DNA of 64,000 bases from Mycobacterium sp. ITM-2016-00318 (GCF_002968285.2 NZ_CP134400.1:4526001-4590000), one strand, 5' to 3'; shown: positions 33,154-43,088, counted from the first letter of the stretch. Notes: generated by a model from the letters alone, not told the origin. Translations and numbers: made by a program.

Positions 33154-34712
33154 TCACTGATCAAAACACCGATGTCGTCATAGTGGGCGGCGGCCACAAT
33201 GCACTGGTCGCCGCCGCCTATCTGGCCCGCGCCGGGCGCCGTGTGCGGCTGCTGGAGCGCCTCGACCATGTCGGCGGCGCGGCGGTGTCGGCACACGCCT
33301 TCGAGGGCATCGACGCTCGCCTGTCGCGATATTCATACCTGGTCAGCCTGCTTCCGAAGCGCATCATCGACGACCTCGGCGTGCGGGTGCGGCTGGCCCG
33401 AAGGCGATACTCGTCGTACACGCCGGATCCGGAGAACGGCGGCGAGACGGGCCTGCTCATCGGCCCGGTCTCGACCTTCGGCGCCGTCGACGCAGAAGGC
33501 GACGCGGAGGCGTTCGCCGCGTTCTACCGGCGCGCCAAAATCGTCACCACCCGGCTGTGGCCGACGATGACGGCGCCGCTGAAATCCCGAGACGATGCGC
33601 ACAAGCTTGTGCTCACGGGCGGCGACCGGGAAGCCGAGGACGTGTGGCAGGCGCTGATCTGCCAACCGATCGCGCACGCGATCACAGAAGCGGTCGACAG
33701 CGACCTCGTCCGCGGCGTGATGGCGACCGATGCGCTGATCGGCACGTTCGCCGCCGTCGACGAGCCGTCGCTGCGGCAGAACATCTGCTTCCTGTATCAC
33801 CTGCTGGGAGATGGCACCGGTGACTGGGACGTGCCGATCGGCGGCATGGGTGCGGTGAGCGGAGCCCTCGCCGCTGCAGCGACCGGCTTCGGCGCCGAAA
33901 TCATCACCAACGCAGAGGTTGACGCGATCGACCCGGGTGGCGAGGTGTCCTACACGCTCGACGGTCAGGAGCGCCGTATCCGCGCCGAGCACATCCTGTC
34001 CGGCGTGACGCCCACGGTGCTGGCGGCGCTTGTCGGCGACCAGGTGCCAACGGTGGCACCGGGAGCCCAGGTGAAGGTGAACCTGCTGTTGAAGCGGCTA
34101 CCACGGTTGCGCGACGAAACTGTCACGGCGGAGCAGGCTTTCGGCGGAACCTTCCACATCAACGAGAACTACAGTCAACTCGACACCGCATACCGGCGAG
34201 CGGCGGGCGGCGCGATCCCCGACCCGCTGCCGTGCGAAATCTACTGCCACTCCCTGAGTGACCCGTCCATCCTGTCCGACGAACTCCAGAAGTCGGGCGC
34301 ACAGACGCTGACGGTGTTCGGCCTCCACGCACCGCACACGCTCACGAAAGGTGCGGATCCCGACCGGTTACGGGAGGACCTGACGTCAGCGGTTCTGCAC
34401 TCGCTCAATTCTGTTCTGGCCGAACCGATTCAAGACGTGTTGATGGAAGACGCCTCCGGCAGGCTGTGCATCGAGGCGAAAACCACGCTGGACCTGGAGT
34501 GGACGCTGGGCATGAGCGCAGGCAACATCTTCCACGGCGCATTGAGCTGGCCGTTCGCCGAGAACGACGAACCACTGGACACGCCGGCGCGACGCTGGGG
34601 CGTGGCGACGGCACACGACCGGATCTTGTTGTGCGGTGCTGGTTCCCGGCGCGGCGGTGGGGTATCCGGCCTCGGCGGTCACAGCGCCGCGATGGCGGTG
34701 CTGGAAAGCTAG
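33150..34712 (+). CDS. Phytoene-desaturase-like FAD oxidoreductase (Rv0897c type)
   Basis: A 520-aa protein. The FAD motif VVIVGGGHNALVAAAYLARAG is at about 9-29, followed by LLERLDHVGGAA, as in CrtI/NDP-type amine-oxidase-like dehydrogenases. A C-terminal FAD contact reads LLCGAGSRRGGGVSGLGGHSAA. The family removes hydrogens from isoprenoid-like or other hydrophobic substrates; the actual substrate is unknown. TTG at 33150 overlaps the DUF2630 stop. No better start appears before the FAD motif. The last 4 bp overlap the convergent cyclase-ATPase gene. Confidence 0.82.
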   Translation: MITDQNTDVVIVGGGHNALVAAAYLARAGRRVRLLERLDHVGGAAVSAHAFEGIDARLSRYSYLVSLLPKRIIDDLGVRVRLARRRYSSYTPDPENGGETGLLIGPVSTFGAVDAEGDAEAFAAFYRRAKIVTTRLWPTMTAPLKSRDDAHKLVLTGGDREAEDVWQALICQPIAHAITEAVDSDLVRGVMATDALIGTFAAVDEPSLRQNICFLYHLLGDGTGDWDVPIGGMGAVSGALAAAATGFGAEIITNAEVDAIDPGGEVSYTLDGQERRIRAEHILSGVTPTVLAALVGDQVPTVAPGAQVKVNLLLKRLPRLRDETVTAEQAFGGTFHINENYSQLDTAYRRAAGGAIPDPLPCEIYCHSLSDPSILSDELQKSGAQTLTVFGLHAPHTLTKGADPDRLREDLTSAVLHSLNSVLAEPIQDVLMEDASGRLCIEAKTTLDLEWTLGMSAGNIFHGALSWPFAENDEPLDTPARRWGVATAHDRILLCGAGSRRGGGVSGLGGHSAAMAVLES

Positions 34713-37700
34713 CGCATTTCTGCGGCCCACTTCATGTGCCCCTCGAAGCCGAGTTCGTTCGACATGGCGCGGTAACGGTCGCGTAACTCGCGGTAGGCAT
34801 CGTGCTCACCTCGCGCTTCGGCCACCAAGATGCGTAGCTGTAGCCCGGAGATTTCTCGTGAGCGCCACTGATGCTTCGTGCCGATCAACAAGAGCCGGTC
34901 GATCACCCGGTCCGCTTCGTCATAATCTCCGCGGCACAGCAATTGTCCTGCCATGAAGATGAGCGGAATGTCGATGTTGCTGAGTTGGCCGGTCCGCTCC
35001 ATATCCTCGAAGAGGTTGCGCCACTGCTGCATCGCGAAGTCAGTGTCGCCCTGCTGCGCCCGTTCGAGGGCGAGGTAGGCATCGAACACCGGAAGCATGT
35101 TCATCGCGAAACATTGTTCGATGCAGATTTCGCGCAGGGCTCGGAATTCGTCGTAACCGCGCTTGGGATCCGCGCCGCTGTGTATCAAGGCTATCCCGAA
35201 CGTGAGCCGGAGCATGATCATCGTGATGTCGTCCATTGAGCGCTCGACTCGCTTCAAAGCGGACTCGATCTCACCCAGGACCTTGCTGTCGGCCAGATAT
35301 ACCCCGCGCGGTATCCCCGCATACTTGTAAGTGAGGATGGCTGCCTGCGAGAACGTATCGGACTTCTCCGCAATGGACATCGCCTCGTCGAAGTCCTCGC
35401 GGAAGCCGGGCATACCCGCACGGAACCTGGCCACACCTCGCCACGCCAGCGCCGTCGCGCGCGGCGATTCGAAGATGAGCCTGCCCTGTTCGAAGTCGGC
35501 TGCGGTCAAGTCGATGACGTTCTGGGTCCACCGCAGGGATTCTGCGGTCTCGCCCGTCTCGTGCTTCGCCACAACGGCGGCGAACGACAGCGCGATCGTC
35601 AAGCCGGGATCTGCGATCGACTCCACCAAAGCCATCGTCTCCGACGCCAACGCTGACGCGTCCCGGACGCGTCCGTGCAGCACATGCTCGATGGTCATGC
35701 CCGCCATCCCCACCGCCAGCGACGCCTTGTCGTCGGCCTCCGTACACAGGTCGCGCAACTCCTCGAAACGTGGCGAGATGTCGGGGTGAAACCGCTTCCA
35801 CATGTTTCCGCATAGCAGCGTGCGTGGCGCGATCTGCACAGCCATTCGGTTCGGCACATCGTGCGGCAGCGCGTCGGCCACCTCGATCGCTCGCTCCCAG
35901 CTGAGCTGCGCCGCGGCGATGTCGCGTTTGGCCGACCACGCGCCTGCCCGCATATGCCAGTCATAGGCAGCAGCGAGATCGCCTGCAGCGTAAAGATGCT
36001 CGGCGATCAGTGCGGCGTTCTGGTCGGTATGCTCGATCGCTCGGGCGACACGGCCATGCAGTTGTGCGCGGTCGGATTTGAGCTGCGACTCGTAGGCGAC
36101 CGCGCGAACGAGAGGATGACGAAACGAGTACTCGGGGCCAGGATCGAATGCCGCCTGGTCGACGAGCTCGGCGGCCACCAGTTCATCGAGGGCGGCGTCG
36201 ACATCCAACGACTCGAGCATCTGCGGCGTGAACCGCGACCCGATCACCGAAGCCGCGTTGAGAGTGCGCTTCGCGGCTGCATCGAGGCGATCGATGCGCG
36301 CGGCGATCACGGCTTGAAGCGTTCGCGGCACGTGGATCTCGCCGAGCGGCTCGGCGCACAGGTAGCAGCCGCGACCCCCGAGCAACACGTCGCGCTCGCT
36401 GAGGTCTCGCACGATCTCCTCGGCGAAGAACGGGTTGCCCGCCGCGCGCTCGGCGACCAGATCGGTCAGCTCGGCGACCGACCTGTCCTCCCCCAGCAGT
36501 TCTGCACCCAGCGCACGCATCTGCGAATCATCCAGCGGTTCAAGAGCAATGGTCTGCGACCGCGGCGCACGGGCCAATGCGCCGTGGTATTCCGGGCGGT
36601 AGGTGACCAGAGCCAACGACGGCGTCTGCGGCACCACCGTGAGGAACTCGGCGAGCATCGACTCACTGATTCCGTCGATCCAATGGACGTCCTCGATGAC
36701 GTAGACGACCGGTGTCCTGCGCGCCAGGGCGGCGGCCTTGACCACCGCGGCGACCCGTCGTCGACGGGCGTCGGGATCGATCTGCGGCAACGGGTCCTCG
36801 GGATCACCGATGCCGAGCAGATCGTTCAGCAGTAGCAGATCTTCCTCGTTGGCGTCGGCGAAGCGTGCCCGCACCTGCTGCCGGGCGTCCGCGTCCGCCA
36901 ACCCGTCGGTGCCGATCGTCGAACGCAGTAGGCTCGCGGCGGCCTGGAAAGCCACCTCCGTGGTGTGCGACTCGCAGTAGGTTGCGAACACCTCCGCGCC
37001 TGCGGCCTTCGCCCGCGCGGTGACCTCACTCACGATGCGGCTCTTACCGATTCCCGGTGGTCCGACCAGTCCGACGATGCTGCCGTTGCCGTTGATCGAC
37101 CGTTCCAGGACACCGTTGAGCGCGCTCATCTCCCATTGCCGCCCGACAAACGTCGGCTCCAGCCTGTCCGGCCGCGGTCCGCTGGCCATGCCCTGGAGAC
37201 GTTGCGCAGGAACTGGATTCGCCGCCCCTTTGATGCTCACCTGTTCGATCTCGCCGAGCATCGCGACGGTGTCGACCAGACGTGCCGTCGACTCACTCAC
37301 CATGACACCGCCCGGCGGCGCCACCGACTCCATGCGCTGGGCCATCCCGACCTGTTCGCCGATGGCGGTGTATGTCGTCGGCCCGGCGCCGATCTCGCCG
37401 GTGATCACCTCGCCGGAGTTCAGCCCGATCCGCAGTCTCAGCGTTGTCTTGTCCCGGGATTCGACGTCCTCTGCCAACGGCGCGACATCCGCGTGGATGT
37501 CGAGGGCGGCGCGACATGCACGTACGGCGTGGTCCTCGAGTGCGATCGGTGCGCCGAATACGGCCATGATTCCGTCGCCGGTGAACTTGTCGACCGTGCC
37601 GCCGTAGCGCTGCACGATCACCGACGATCGGCGAAACACCTCACCCATGATCTCGCGCAACCGCTCGGCGCCGACGGCGGCCGCGATGTCCATCGACCGC

Positions 37701-37840
37701 ACGACGTCGGCGAACAGGACAGTGACCTGCTTGTACTCGGCCCTGCTTTCCGCGGCGACGGGTGTGCCGCAGGCGTCGCAGAACCGGGCGCCGTCCCTCA
37801 GTCCGGCGCCGCATGCACCGCACGACGTGGCCACTGCCAA
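34709..37840 (-). CDS. Zinc-ribbon / class III cyclase-homology / AAA ATPase regulator
   Basis: A 1043-aa protein. A zinc ribbon comes first (Cys7, Cys10, Cys21, Cys24). The class III nucleotide cyclase domain (about 35-215) has metal Asp45 (LFADVV) and Asp89 (FTGDG) with Lys85. An AAA/STAND ATPase follows (Walker A GPPGIGKSR, about 260; Walker B VVYVIEDVHWID), then a long alpha-helical repeat region. In the cyclase domain GEQVGMAQRM replaces the usual V-N-x-A-x-R, so the transition-state Asn is Gly while the Arg remains. Activity may be low or altered. No LuxR domain at the end. GTG/ATG at 37838-37840. Confidence 0.85.
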   Translation of the reverse strand: MAVATSCGACGAGLRDGARFCDACGTPVAAESRAEYKQVTVLFADVVRSMDIAAAVGAERLREIMGEVFRRSSVIVQRYGGTVDKFTGDGIMAVFGAPIALEDHAVRACRAALDIHADVAPLAEDVESRDKTTLRLRIGLNSGEVITGEIGAGPTTYTAIGEQVGMAQRMESVAPPGGVMVSESTARLVDTVAMLGEIEQVSIKGAANPVPAQRLQGMASGPRPDRLEPTFVGRQWEMSALNGVLERSINGNGSIVGLVGPPGIGKSRIVSEVTARAKAAGAEVFATYCESHTTEVAFQAAASLLRSTIGTDGLADADARQQVRARFADANEEDLLLLNDLLGIGDPEDPLPQIDPDARRRRVAAVVKAAALARRTPVVYVIEDVHWIDGISESMLAEFLTVVPQTPSLALVTYRPEYHGALARAPRSQTIALEPLDDSQMRALGAELLGEDRSVAELTDLVAERAAGNPFFAEEIVRDLSERDVLLGGRGCYLCAEPLGEIHVPRTLQAVIAARIDRLDAAAKRTLNAASVIGSRFTPQMLESLDVDAALDELVAAELVDQAAFDPGPEYSFRHPLVRAVAYESQLKSDRAQLHGRVARAIEHTDQNAALIAEHLYAAGDLAAAYDWHMRAGAWSAKRDIAAAQLSWERAIEVADALPHDVPNRMAVQIAPRTLLCGNMWKRFHPDISPRFEELRDLCTEADDKASLAVGMAGMTIEHVLHGRVRDASALASETMALVESIADPGLTIALSFAAVVAKHETGETAESLRWTQNVIDLTAADFEQGRLIFESPRATALAWRGVARFRAGMPGFREDFDEAMSIAEKSDTFSQAAILTYKYAGIPRGVYLADSKVLGEIESALKRVERSMDDITMIMLRLTFGIALIHSGADPKRGYDEFRALREICIEQCFAMNMLPVFDAYLALERAQQGDTDFAMQQWRNLFEDMERTGQLSNIDIPLIFMAGQLLCRGDYDEADRVIDRLLLIGTKHQWRSREISGLQLRILVAEARGEHDAYRELRDRYRAMSNELGFEGHMKWAAEMR

Positions 37841-37859
37841 ACAGGATATGGCGCGTGGG

Positions 37860-38306
37860 CTATGCGCCGGAGAGCTTGGCCAGGATGGCCTTCAGCTTGC
37901 CCAACTCGGCCGCGTCGAGACCCGCAAGGACAGCCGGCGCGGGGTCGTCGGTCGAATTGATCGTCTGCACCATGTCACGTCCCGCGTCGGTCAACGACAC
38001 CACCTTGCACCGCCGGTTGGCGGGATCGGTTTCGCGGACGACGAGCCCGCGACGCTCCAGATCGTTGACCGCGACGGTGGCCGCCGGTGCATCGACGGTC
38101 GCCGCCTGCGCGATCTGTTTGACCGACATCGGCTGCTTGGCCAACCTGCTGAGGATGCGAACCCGGCTGAACGGCAGGCCGGTCCGCTCGACAACCGCGC
38201 GCTTCCAGCTGTCGTGATTGTCGATCACCAGCGATGCCATCGCGCGCCACACATCGTCTGCCAGAGCATTCTCCGCTCCGCGTGTGCGAAGAGCCTTACC
38301 GGACAC
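37860..38306 (-). CDS. MarR family transcriptional regulator
   Basis: A 148-aa winged-helix regulator (LPFSRVRILSRLAKQPMSVKQIAQAATVDAPAATVAVNDLERRGLVVRETDPANRRCKVVSLTDAGRDMV), including the DNA-binding helix and the wing DPANRR. GTG at 38304-38306 is chosen because GGAGG lies 6 nt upstream (inside the MFS gene). An ATG eight codons earlier has no such signal. The coding start overlaps the MFS gene by 11 bp, so regulator and transporter are translationally coupled. It probably represses the MFS promoter. Confidence 0.87.
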   Translation of the reverse strand: MSGKALRTRGAENALADDVWRAMASLVIDNHDSWKRAVVERTGLPFSRVRILSRLAKQPMSVKQIAQAATVDAPAATVAVNDLERRGLVVRETDPANRRCKVVSLTDAGRDMVQTINSTDDPAPAVLAGLDAAELGKLKAILAKLSGA

Positions 38307-39750
38307 GCACACCCTCCCATTGCGATGCATCGATCAGTGGTGCGAGCCGCTCAGCCGAGCGCGTCGCCCGCGGTGAGGTCGAGAACAGGCCGAGCGCGAA
38401 GATCACCACACCGAGCCCTGCGCAGATGAACCACAGCGGTCTGGCCGCGGCGGCGAAGTCGGCACCCGTCCCCGCCAGCGCGGAGCCGGCGACCGAACCG
38501 CAGAGCGCCACACCGAGACTGACGCCGACCTGTCGGCTCGTCGACGCCACTGCAGAGGCTGCGCCCGCGCGATCGGTCGGCATACCGCTGACCGCCGCCG
38601 TGGTGATCGGTGCGTTCACCATCGAGAAGCCGATGCCGAACACGGCGAAGATCACCAGCAGTTGCCACACCGCCGTGGTCGCGGTCAGCCGGGTCAGCAT
38701 CACGGTCGCCGCCGTGATCAGGGTGCCCGCGACGATCAGTGACGGCCTGCTGCCGAATCGACCGACCAACCGGCCCGACAGCGGCGAAAAAATCAGGGCG
38801 CCAACGGCAACGGGCAGATAGATCAGACCGGTGTGCATGGCCGAGAACCCACGCTGGCCCTGCAGGTACAGCGACATCATGAAGAGGAACGCACCCCAGG
38901 CGGCGAAGGCGCACACGGCGATCATCGTCGCCGAGGCGAATGGGATGCTCCGGAAGAACCGGAGGTCGATGAACGGGTCATGGCGTCGAGACTCGTAGCG
39001 CAGGAATGCGATGAAGGCGACCGCGGCGAGCACCGCCACGGCGATTGTCCGCACGTTCGACCATCCCATGCCCGGGCCCTCGATGAGCACGAACACGACT
39101 CCGAACAGGAACGCCATCCCGAGTGCCTGCCCGACCGGGTCGACGTCGCGCATCGTCGCCGACTTCGACTCCGGCACGAAAATGGCGGTCAGCAGGATGG
39201 CGACGGCGCAGATCGGCAGGTTGATCCAGAACACGGCGCGCCAGTCGACGTACTGGATGAGCGCACCGCCGACGATCGGACCGAGCGCCATCGATATGCC
39301 GACGACCCCGCCCCATACCCCGATCGCGCGGGCGCGTTCCACCCGCCCGCGGAACACCTGGGTGATGATCGACATCGCGACGGGATTCATCATCGAACCA
39401 CCGATGGCCTGCAGGAAGCGGGCGCCGATCAGCATCTCGATGTTCGGCGCGAGGCTGCACATCAACGACGCGACGGCGAACACCGTCAGGCCGATCTGGA
39501 ATGTGCGGCGCCTGCCGAACCGGTCCCCCGCCGCACCGGAGAGCAGCAGCAGCGAGGCTAGGACCAGCGTGTACACGTCGATGACCCATTGAATCTGCGA
39601 GGCCGACGCGTTGAGGTCGTCGCGGATGCTCGGAATGGCGACGTTCACGATGGTCGCGTCCATCGACACGATCAGCAGGCTCAGACAGCAGGAAACCAGG
39701 ATGATGGCCTTGCGCCGAGCGCTCAGTGACCGGACGATAGTTTCATTCAC
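38296..39750 (-). CDS. MFS multidrug transporter, DHA2 (EmrB/QacA) type
   Basis: A 484-aa protein with 14 transmembrane helices. The DHA2 motifs are LDATIVNVAIPSIRDDL-like (here SMDATIVNVAIPSI, about 29-42), GDRFGRRR (motif A, about 80) and GPIVGGALIQYVDWRAVFWINLP (motif C). It is a proton-driven exporter of hydrophobic drugs or metabolites; the substrate is unknown. GTG at 39750 lies within a 19-bp palindrome, the probable MarR operator. The following MarR gene overlaps its end. Confidence 0.9.
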   Translation of the reverse strand: MNETIVRSLSARRKAIILVSCCLSLLIVSMDATIVNVAIPSIRDDLNASASQIQWVIDVYTLVLASLLLLSGAAGDRFGRRRTFQIGLTVFAVASLMCSLAPNIEMLIGARFLQAIGGSMMNPVAMSIITQVFRGRVERARAIGVWGGVVGISMALGPIVGGALIQYVDWRAVFWINLPICAVAILLTAIFVPESKSATMRDVDPVGQALGMAFLFGVVFVLIEGPGMGWSNVRTIAVAVLAAVAFIAFLRYESRRHDPFIDLRFFRSIPFASATMIAVCAFAAWGAFLFMMSLYLQGQRGFSAMHTGLIYLPVAVGALIFSPLSGRLVGRFGSRPSLIVAGTLITAATVMLTRLTATTAVWQLLVIFAVFGIGFSMVNAPITTAAVSGMPTDRAGAASAVASTSRQVGVSLGVALCGSVAGSALAGTGADFAAAARPLWFICAGLGVVIFALGLFSTSPRATRSAERLAPLIDASQWEGVRVR

Positions 39751-39764
39751 ACAACTATTGTGAA
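39746..39764. promoter_or_regulatory. Putative MarR operator over the MFS start
   Basis: TTCACACAACTATTGTGAA: arms TTCACA and TGTGAA separated by seven bases, overlapping the MFS start codon. ACAACTATT occurs again directly upstream (39769-39777), consistent with a second half-site. The size and AT-richness against GC-rich surroundings fit a MarR dimer site. Confidence 0.55.
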
Positions 39765-39893
39765 ACTACAACTATTCGCGCGCAAGGCACGCGGTAGTGA
39801 AATGCCTCTCAACCGGTCGCCGAGGACGACGAAATGGCGCGTTCTACTCGAGGAAATTCGCCCGAACGTTGGTTTCGGCGTAAGGAGTAGCGG

Positions 39894-41189
39894 TCAGCGG
39901 CTGTCGAGCGCGGTGTAGTCGCGCTCGGTGTAGCCGGTGTAGATCTGGCGTGGACGGCCGATCTTCCCGCTGCCCTCCTCGTGCATCTCCCGCCAGTGCG
40001 CGATCCAGCCCGGCAACCTGCCCACGGAGAACAACACGGTGAACATCCGGGTGGGGAAGCCCATCGCGCGGTAGATCACGCCGGTGTAGAAGTCGACGTT
40101 CGGGTACAGCTTGCGCTCGATGAAGAAGTCGTCGGTCAGCGCGACCTCCTCCAGCGCCTTGGCGATGTCCAGCAGTTCGTCGTCGCCGCCGAGCTTGCCC
40201 AGGATCTTGTCGGCCTGCTCCTTGACGATCCGTGCCCGCGGGTCGTAGTTCTTGTAGACCCGATGGCCGAAGCCCATCAGCTTGACCTTGTCTTCCTTGT
40301 TCTTGACCCTCTTGACGAAGTCGTGCACGTCGCCGTCGGCCTGACGGATCTTCTCCAGCATCTCCAGGACGGCCTGGTTGGCGCCGCCGTGCAGCGGGCC
40401 CCACAGGGCGTTGATGCCACCCGAGATAGAGGTGAACAGGTTGGCCTGCGACGAGCCGACCAGCCGCACCGTCGACGTCGAGCAGTTCTGCTCGTGATCG
40501 GCGTGCAGGATCAGCAGCAGGTCAAGCGCGCGAACGACTTCCGGGTCCACCTCATAGGGCTCGGCGGGGAACCCGAACGTCATCCGCAGGAAGTTCTCGA
40601 CCAGCGTCAGCGAGTTGTCCGGGTACAGGAACGGCTGCCCGACCGACTTCTTGTACGCATACGCCGCGATGGTCGGCAGCTTGGCCAGCAGCCGGATCGT
40701 GGACAGCTCGACTTCCTCTTGGTTGAACGGGTCGAGCGAGTCCTGGTAGTACGCGCTCAACGCGTTCACCGCGCTGGACACCACCGGCATCGGATGCGCG
40801 TTGCGCGGGAAGCCGTCGAAGAACCGCTTGAGATCCTCGTGCAGCAGCGTGTGCCGCTGGATCTGGCCGGTGAATCTGTCCAGCTGCTCCTTCGTCGGCA
40901 ACTCGCCGTAGATCAGCAGGTAGCTGACTTCGATGAAGTTCGATTTCTCGGCCAGCTGCTCGATCGGGATGCCCCGGTAGCGCAGGATGCCTGCGTCGCC
41001 GTCGATATAGGTGATGGCGCTCTTGGTGGACGCGGTGTTGACGAAGCCCTCGTCGAACGTGGTGTAGCCGGTCTTCGCCAGCAGCGAGCCCAGGCCGAAG
41101 CCGTCAGAGCCCTCAGTGGCCTTGACGATATCGAGGTCGAGCTCGCCACCGGGGTACGAGATGGTGGCGTGCTCGTCTTTTTCTGCCAC
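39894..41189 (-). CDS. gltA2: Citrate synthase GltA2
   Basis: A 431-aa type II citrate synthase, the same length as M. tuberculosis GltA2 (Rv0896). It condenses oxaloacetate with acetyl-CoA as the first step of the TCA cycle. Active-site blocks are [25 protein letters not shown] (catalytic His), [15 protein letters not shown] (His and the following Asp/Arg) and the C-terminal [13 protein letters not shown] at 41187-41189 ([10 protein letters not shown]) is chosen by family length; the open frame further upstream is unrelated. A TetR gene lies 92 bp upstream on the same strand. Confidence 0.95.
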   Translation of the reverse strand: MAEKDEHATISYPGGELDLDIVKATEGSDGFGLGSLLAKTGYTTFDEGFVNTASTKSAITYIDGDAGILRYRGIPIEQLAEKSNFIEVSYLLIYGELPTKEQLDRFTGQIQRHTLLHEDLKRFFDGFPRNAHPMPVVSSAVNALSAYYQDSLDPFNQEEVELSTIRLLAKLPTIAAYAYKKSVGQPFLYPDNSLTLVENFLRMTFGFPAEPYEVDPEVVRALDLLLILHADHEQNCSTSTVRLVGSSQANLFTSISGGINALWGPLHGGANQAVLEMLEKIRQADGDVHDFVKRVKNKEDKVKLMGFGHRVYKNYDPRARIVKEQADKILGKLGGDDELLDIAKALEEVALTDDFFIERKLYPNVDFYTGVIYRAMGFPTRMFTVLFSVGRLPGWIAHWREMHEEGSGKIGRPRQIYTGYTERDYTALDSR

Positions 41190-41281
41190 GGAGAATCCCT
41201 TCGTCTCGCCACGACCCGACGTCTGTTCTTCAAAAGGTAGTCCCATTGTGGCAATCGCGCCCGCGCGGGGTGCGCAGGGGT

Positions 41282-41932
41282 TCACACCAGCTGGACGACG
41301 CCGTCGATCAGGCCCGTGAACTGGGCGAACGTGGCGTCGATCCGGTCGACGGCGTCGTCGATGTCTACGCCATGCCATCCGGTCTCCCTGCGGAGGTCGG
41401 CGAGCGCGGTCATGCTGATCGCCGCCCACACGTCGGCCACCAGTTGCAGTCGACGATCGGTGAAGCCCACGCCCATTCGCCGGGCCATTTCGACGTTGAC
41501 CGCATGTGGCCGGAACTCCATCACCGCCTGCCGAAGCGTCGACGACGATGTGATGATCCGCAGCGTGCACAGCAGCCGCGGCGCATTCAGTTCGCCGATG
41601 CCCGCGCTCTTGGTGTTGCGGTACATCGTCACCCACGCCCGGTACAACGCGTCCAGGTGGTTCATGTCCTCCGGCAGCCGGGACAACTCGACGGCGGCCA
41701 CATCGATGGCATCGTCGGCCAACGCCAGATACACCGCTTCCTTGGTGGCGAAGTAGCGGCTGAAGGTGCGCGGCGACACGTCGGCGATGGCCGCGATCTG
41801 CTCGACGGTGGTCTGCTCGAAACCCTGGCGCTCGCATAGCTCGATGGCGGCGTCGATGAGTGTGGCTCGGGTTCGCTGTTTTTTACGCTCGCGCAAACCG
41901 GGAGCCGCCGAATCCCCCGAGTCCGCAGGCAT
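41282..41932 (-). CDS. TetR family transcriptional regulator
   Basis: A 216-aa protein. The N-terminal helix-turn-helix spans about 15-65 (KKQRTRATLIDAAIELCERQGFEQTTVEQIAAIADVSPRTFSRYFATKEAVY). The C-terminal domain is all helical. The SPRTFSRYF recognition helix is of the type common in mycobacterial regulators of lipid or drug genes. ATG at 41930-41932. It is upstream of gltA2 on the same strand; whether it controls gltA2 is unknown. No clear palindrome was found in the flanks. Confidence 0.88.
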   Translation of the reverse strand: MPADSGDSAAPGLRERKKQRTRATLIDAAIELCERQGFEQTTVEQIAAIADVSPRTFSRYFATKEAVYLALADDAIDVAAVELSRLPEDMNHLDALYRAWVTMYRNTKSAGIGELNAPRLLCTLRIITSSSTLRQAVMEFRPHAVNVEMARRMGVGFTDRRLQLVADVWAAISMTALADLRRETGWHGVDIDDAVDRIDATFAQFTGLIDGVVQLV

Positions 41933-41999
41933 TTCAGGATGCTAACCCGACCGCTTATCTTTGCCAAGGAAAGTGTCGGCGATCGTAATCTGCCGCGGA

Positions 42000-42375
42000 T
42001 CAGAGTTTGTCGTCATTCGGCGCGTGTTCGCTGACCGCGTCCGGTTCGCCGACATTCGGCCTGCTGACCCTGTATCGCACGAACACGGGCGCCAGAAGTG
42101 CCGCGATCACCACACCCGCCAGCACGAGCGCGCCGCCGCCCGCGGCAGCGATCGTGGTGCCGACGGCTGCCGCTGCCGCGCGTGCACCGCATCGGGCACC
42201 CGGGGGCCTCCCGCGACCACGACCGTGAATACCCCCTGTAGCCGACCGCGGACGTCGTCGGTCGCCGCTTCTTGCAGAATCGTGTTGCGAAACGCCGACG
42301 ACACCATGTCAGCGGCGCCGCCAATCGCCAAGAACGACAGGGCAATCCACAACATCAGCCCGGGGCGAACAGCCG
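42000..42375 (-). pseudogene. Remnant of an MFS (EntS-like) transporter, C-terminal end
   Basis: Translation in one frame gives VRPGLMLWIALSFLAIGGAADMVSSAFRNTILQEAATDDVRGRLQGVFTVVVAGGPRVPDAVH, a recognisable late part of enterobactin-exporter-like MFS proteins. Near 42175 the protein continues only in another frame (AAAAVGTTIAAAGGGALVLAGVVIAALLAPVFVRYRVSRP…), stopping at TGA 42000-42002. The first ten or so helices are missing, because pdxH lies directly upstream. A deletion relic. Confidence 0.75.
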
Positions 42376-42425
42376 TCGGAAGTCCGGCGTTCGCAGCGGG
42401 GTGATGTCTGCGAAGAACCCCGCCA

Positions 42426-43088
42426 CTACGGCTGAAGCCGCTCGACGTTACCCCCTGTGATTCGGATCCTGTTGTGCACTCGGTTTTCCCGACCCTGCCA
42501 GAATTCGACGACCTCCGGAGCAACGAGATAGCCGCCCCAATTCGGCGGCACCGGAACCTCGTCGAGATCAGCGAAACGTTGCGTGACATCAGCCAATTGG
42601 CTCAGCAGCGCTGCCCGTGAAGCGATCGGGCGGGACTGCTGCGAAGCCCAGGCGCCCAGCTGTGATCCGCGCGGGCGGTGTCGCCAATAGTCCTCTGTCA
42701 CGTCGGCGGACACCTTGGTCACCGGGCCACGGACGTGCACCTGTCTGCCGAGCAGAAACCAGGGGAACGTCGCCGACACATAGGGCGTCGACGCGATGTC
42801 CTCGCCTTTGGCGGAGTCGTAGTTGGTGAAGAAGGTGATCCCGGTGTCGTCCACGCTCTTGCACAGGACCGTGCGGGTAACCGGCCTTCCAACCGCATCG
42901 ACCGTGCCGACCACCATGGCGTTGGGTTCGGCCACGCCTGCGTCCTCGGCGTCGGCTAACCACTTGCGCAGCAGCGCAACCCACCCGTCGGCGAGCCAGT
43001 CGGCGTCGAGGTCGGGACTGCCGTCCTTCTCGACCGAGCCGTACTCGACGCGCATTGCGGCCAAGCGTTCGTTGTCCTCGGTAGCCAC
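42426..43088 (-). CDS. pdxH: Pyridoxamine/pyridoxine 5'-phosphate oxidase PdxH
   Basis: A 220-aa FMN enzyme that oxidises PNP or PMP to pyridoxal 5'-phosphate. Visible motifs are [44 protein letters not shown] (FMN contacts), [29 protein letters not shown], and the C-terminal [27 protein letters not shown] (PLP/FMN contacts, ending in the usual R…RL-like region). It matches M. tuberculosis Rv2607 in length. GTG at 43086-43088. It is divergent from citA (84-bp gap). Confidence 0.93.
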   Translation of the reverse strand: MATEDNERLAAMRVEYGSVEKDGSPDLDADWLADGWVALLRKWLADAEDAGVAEPNAMVVGTVDAVGRPVTRTVLCKSVDDTGITFFTNYDSAKGEDIASTPYVSATFPWFLLGRQVHVRGPVTKVSADVTEDYWRHRPRGSQLGAWASQQSRPIASRAALLSQLADVTQRFADLDEVPVPPNWGGYLVAPEVVEFWQGRENRVHNRIRITGGNVERLQP

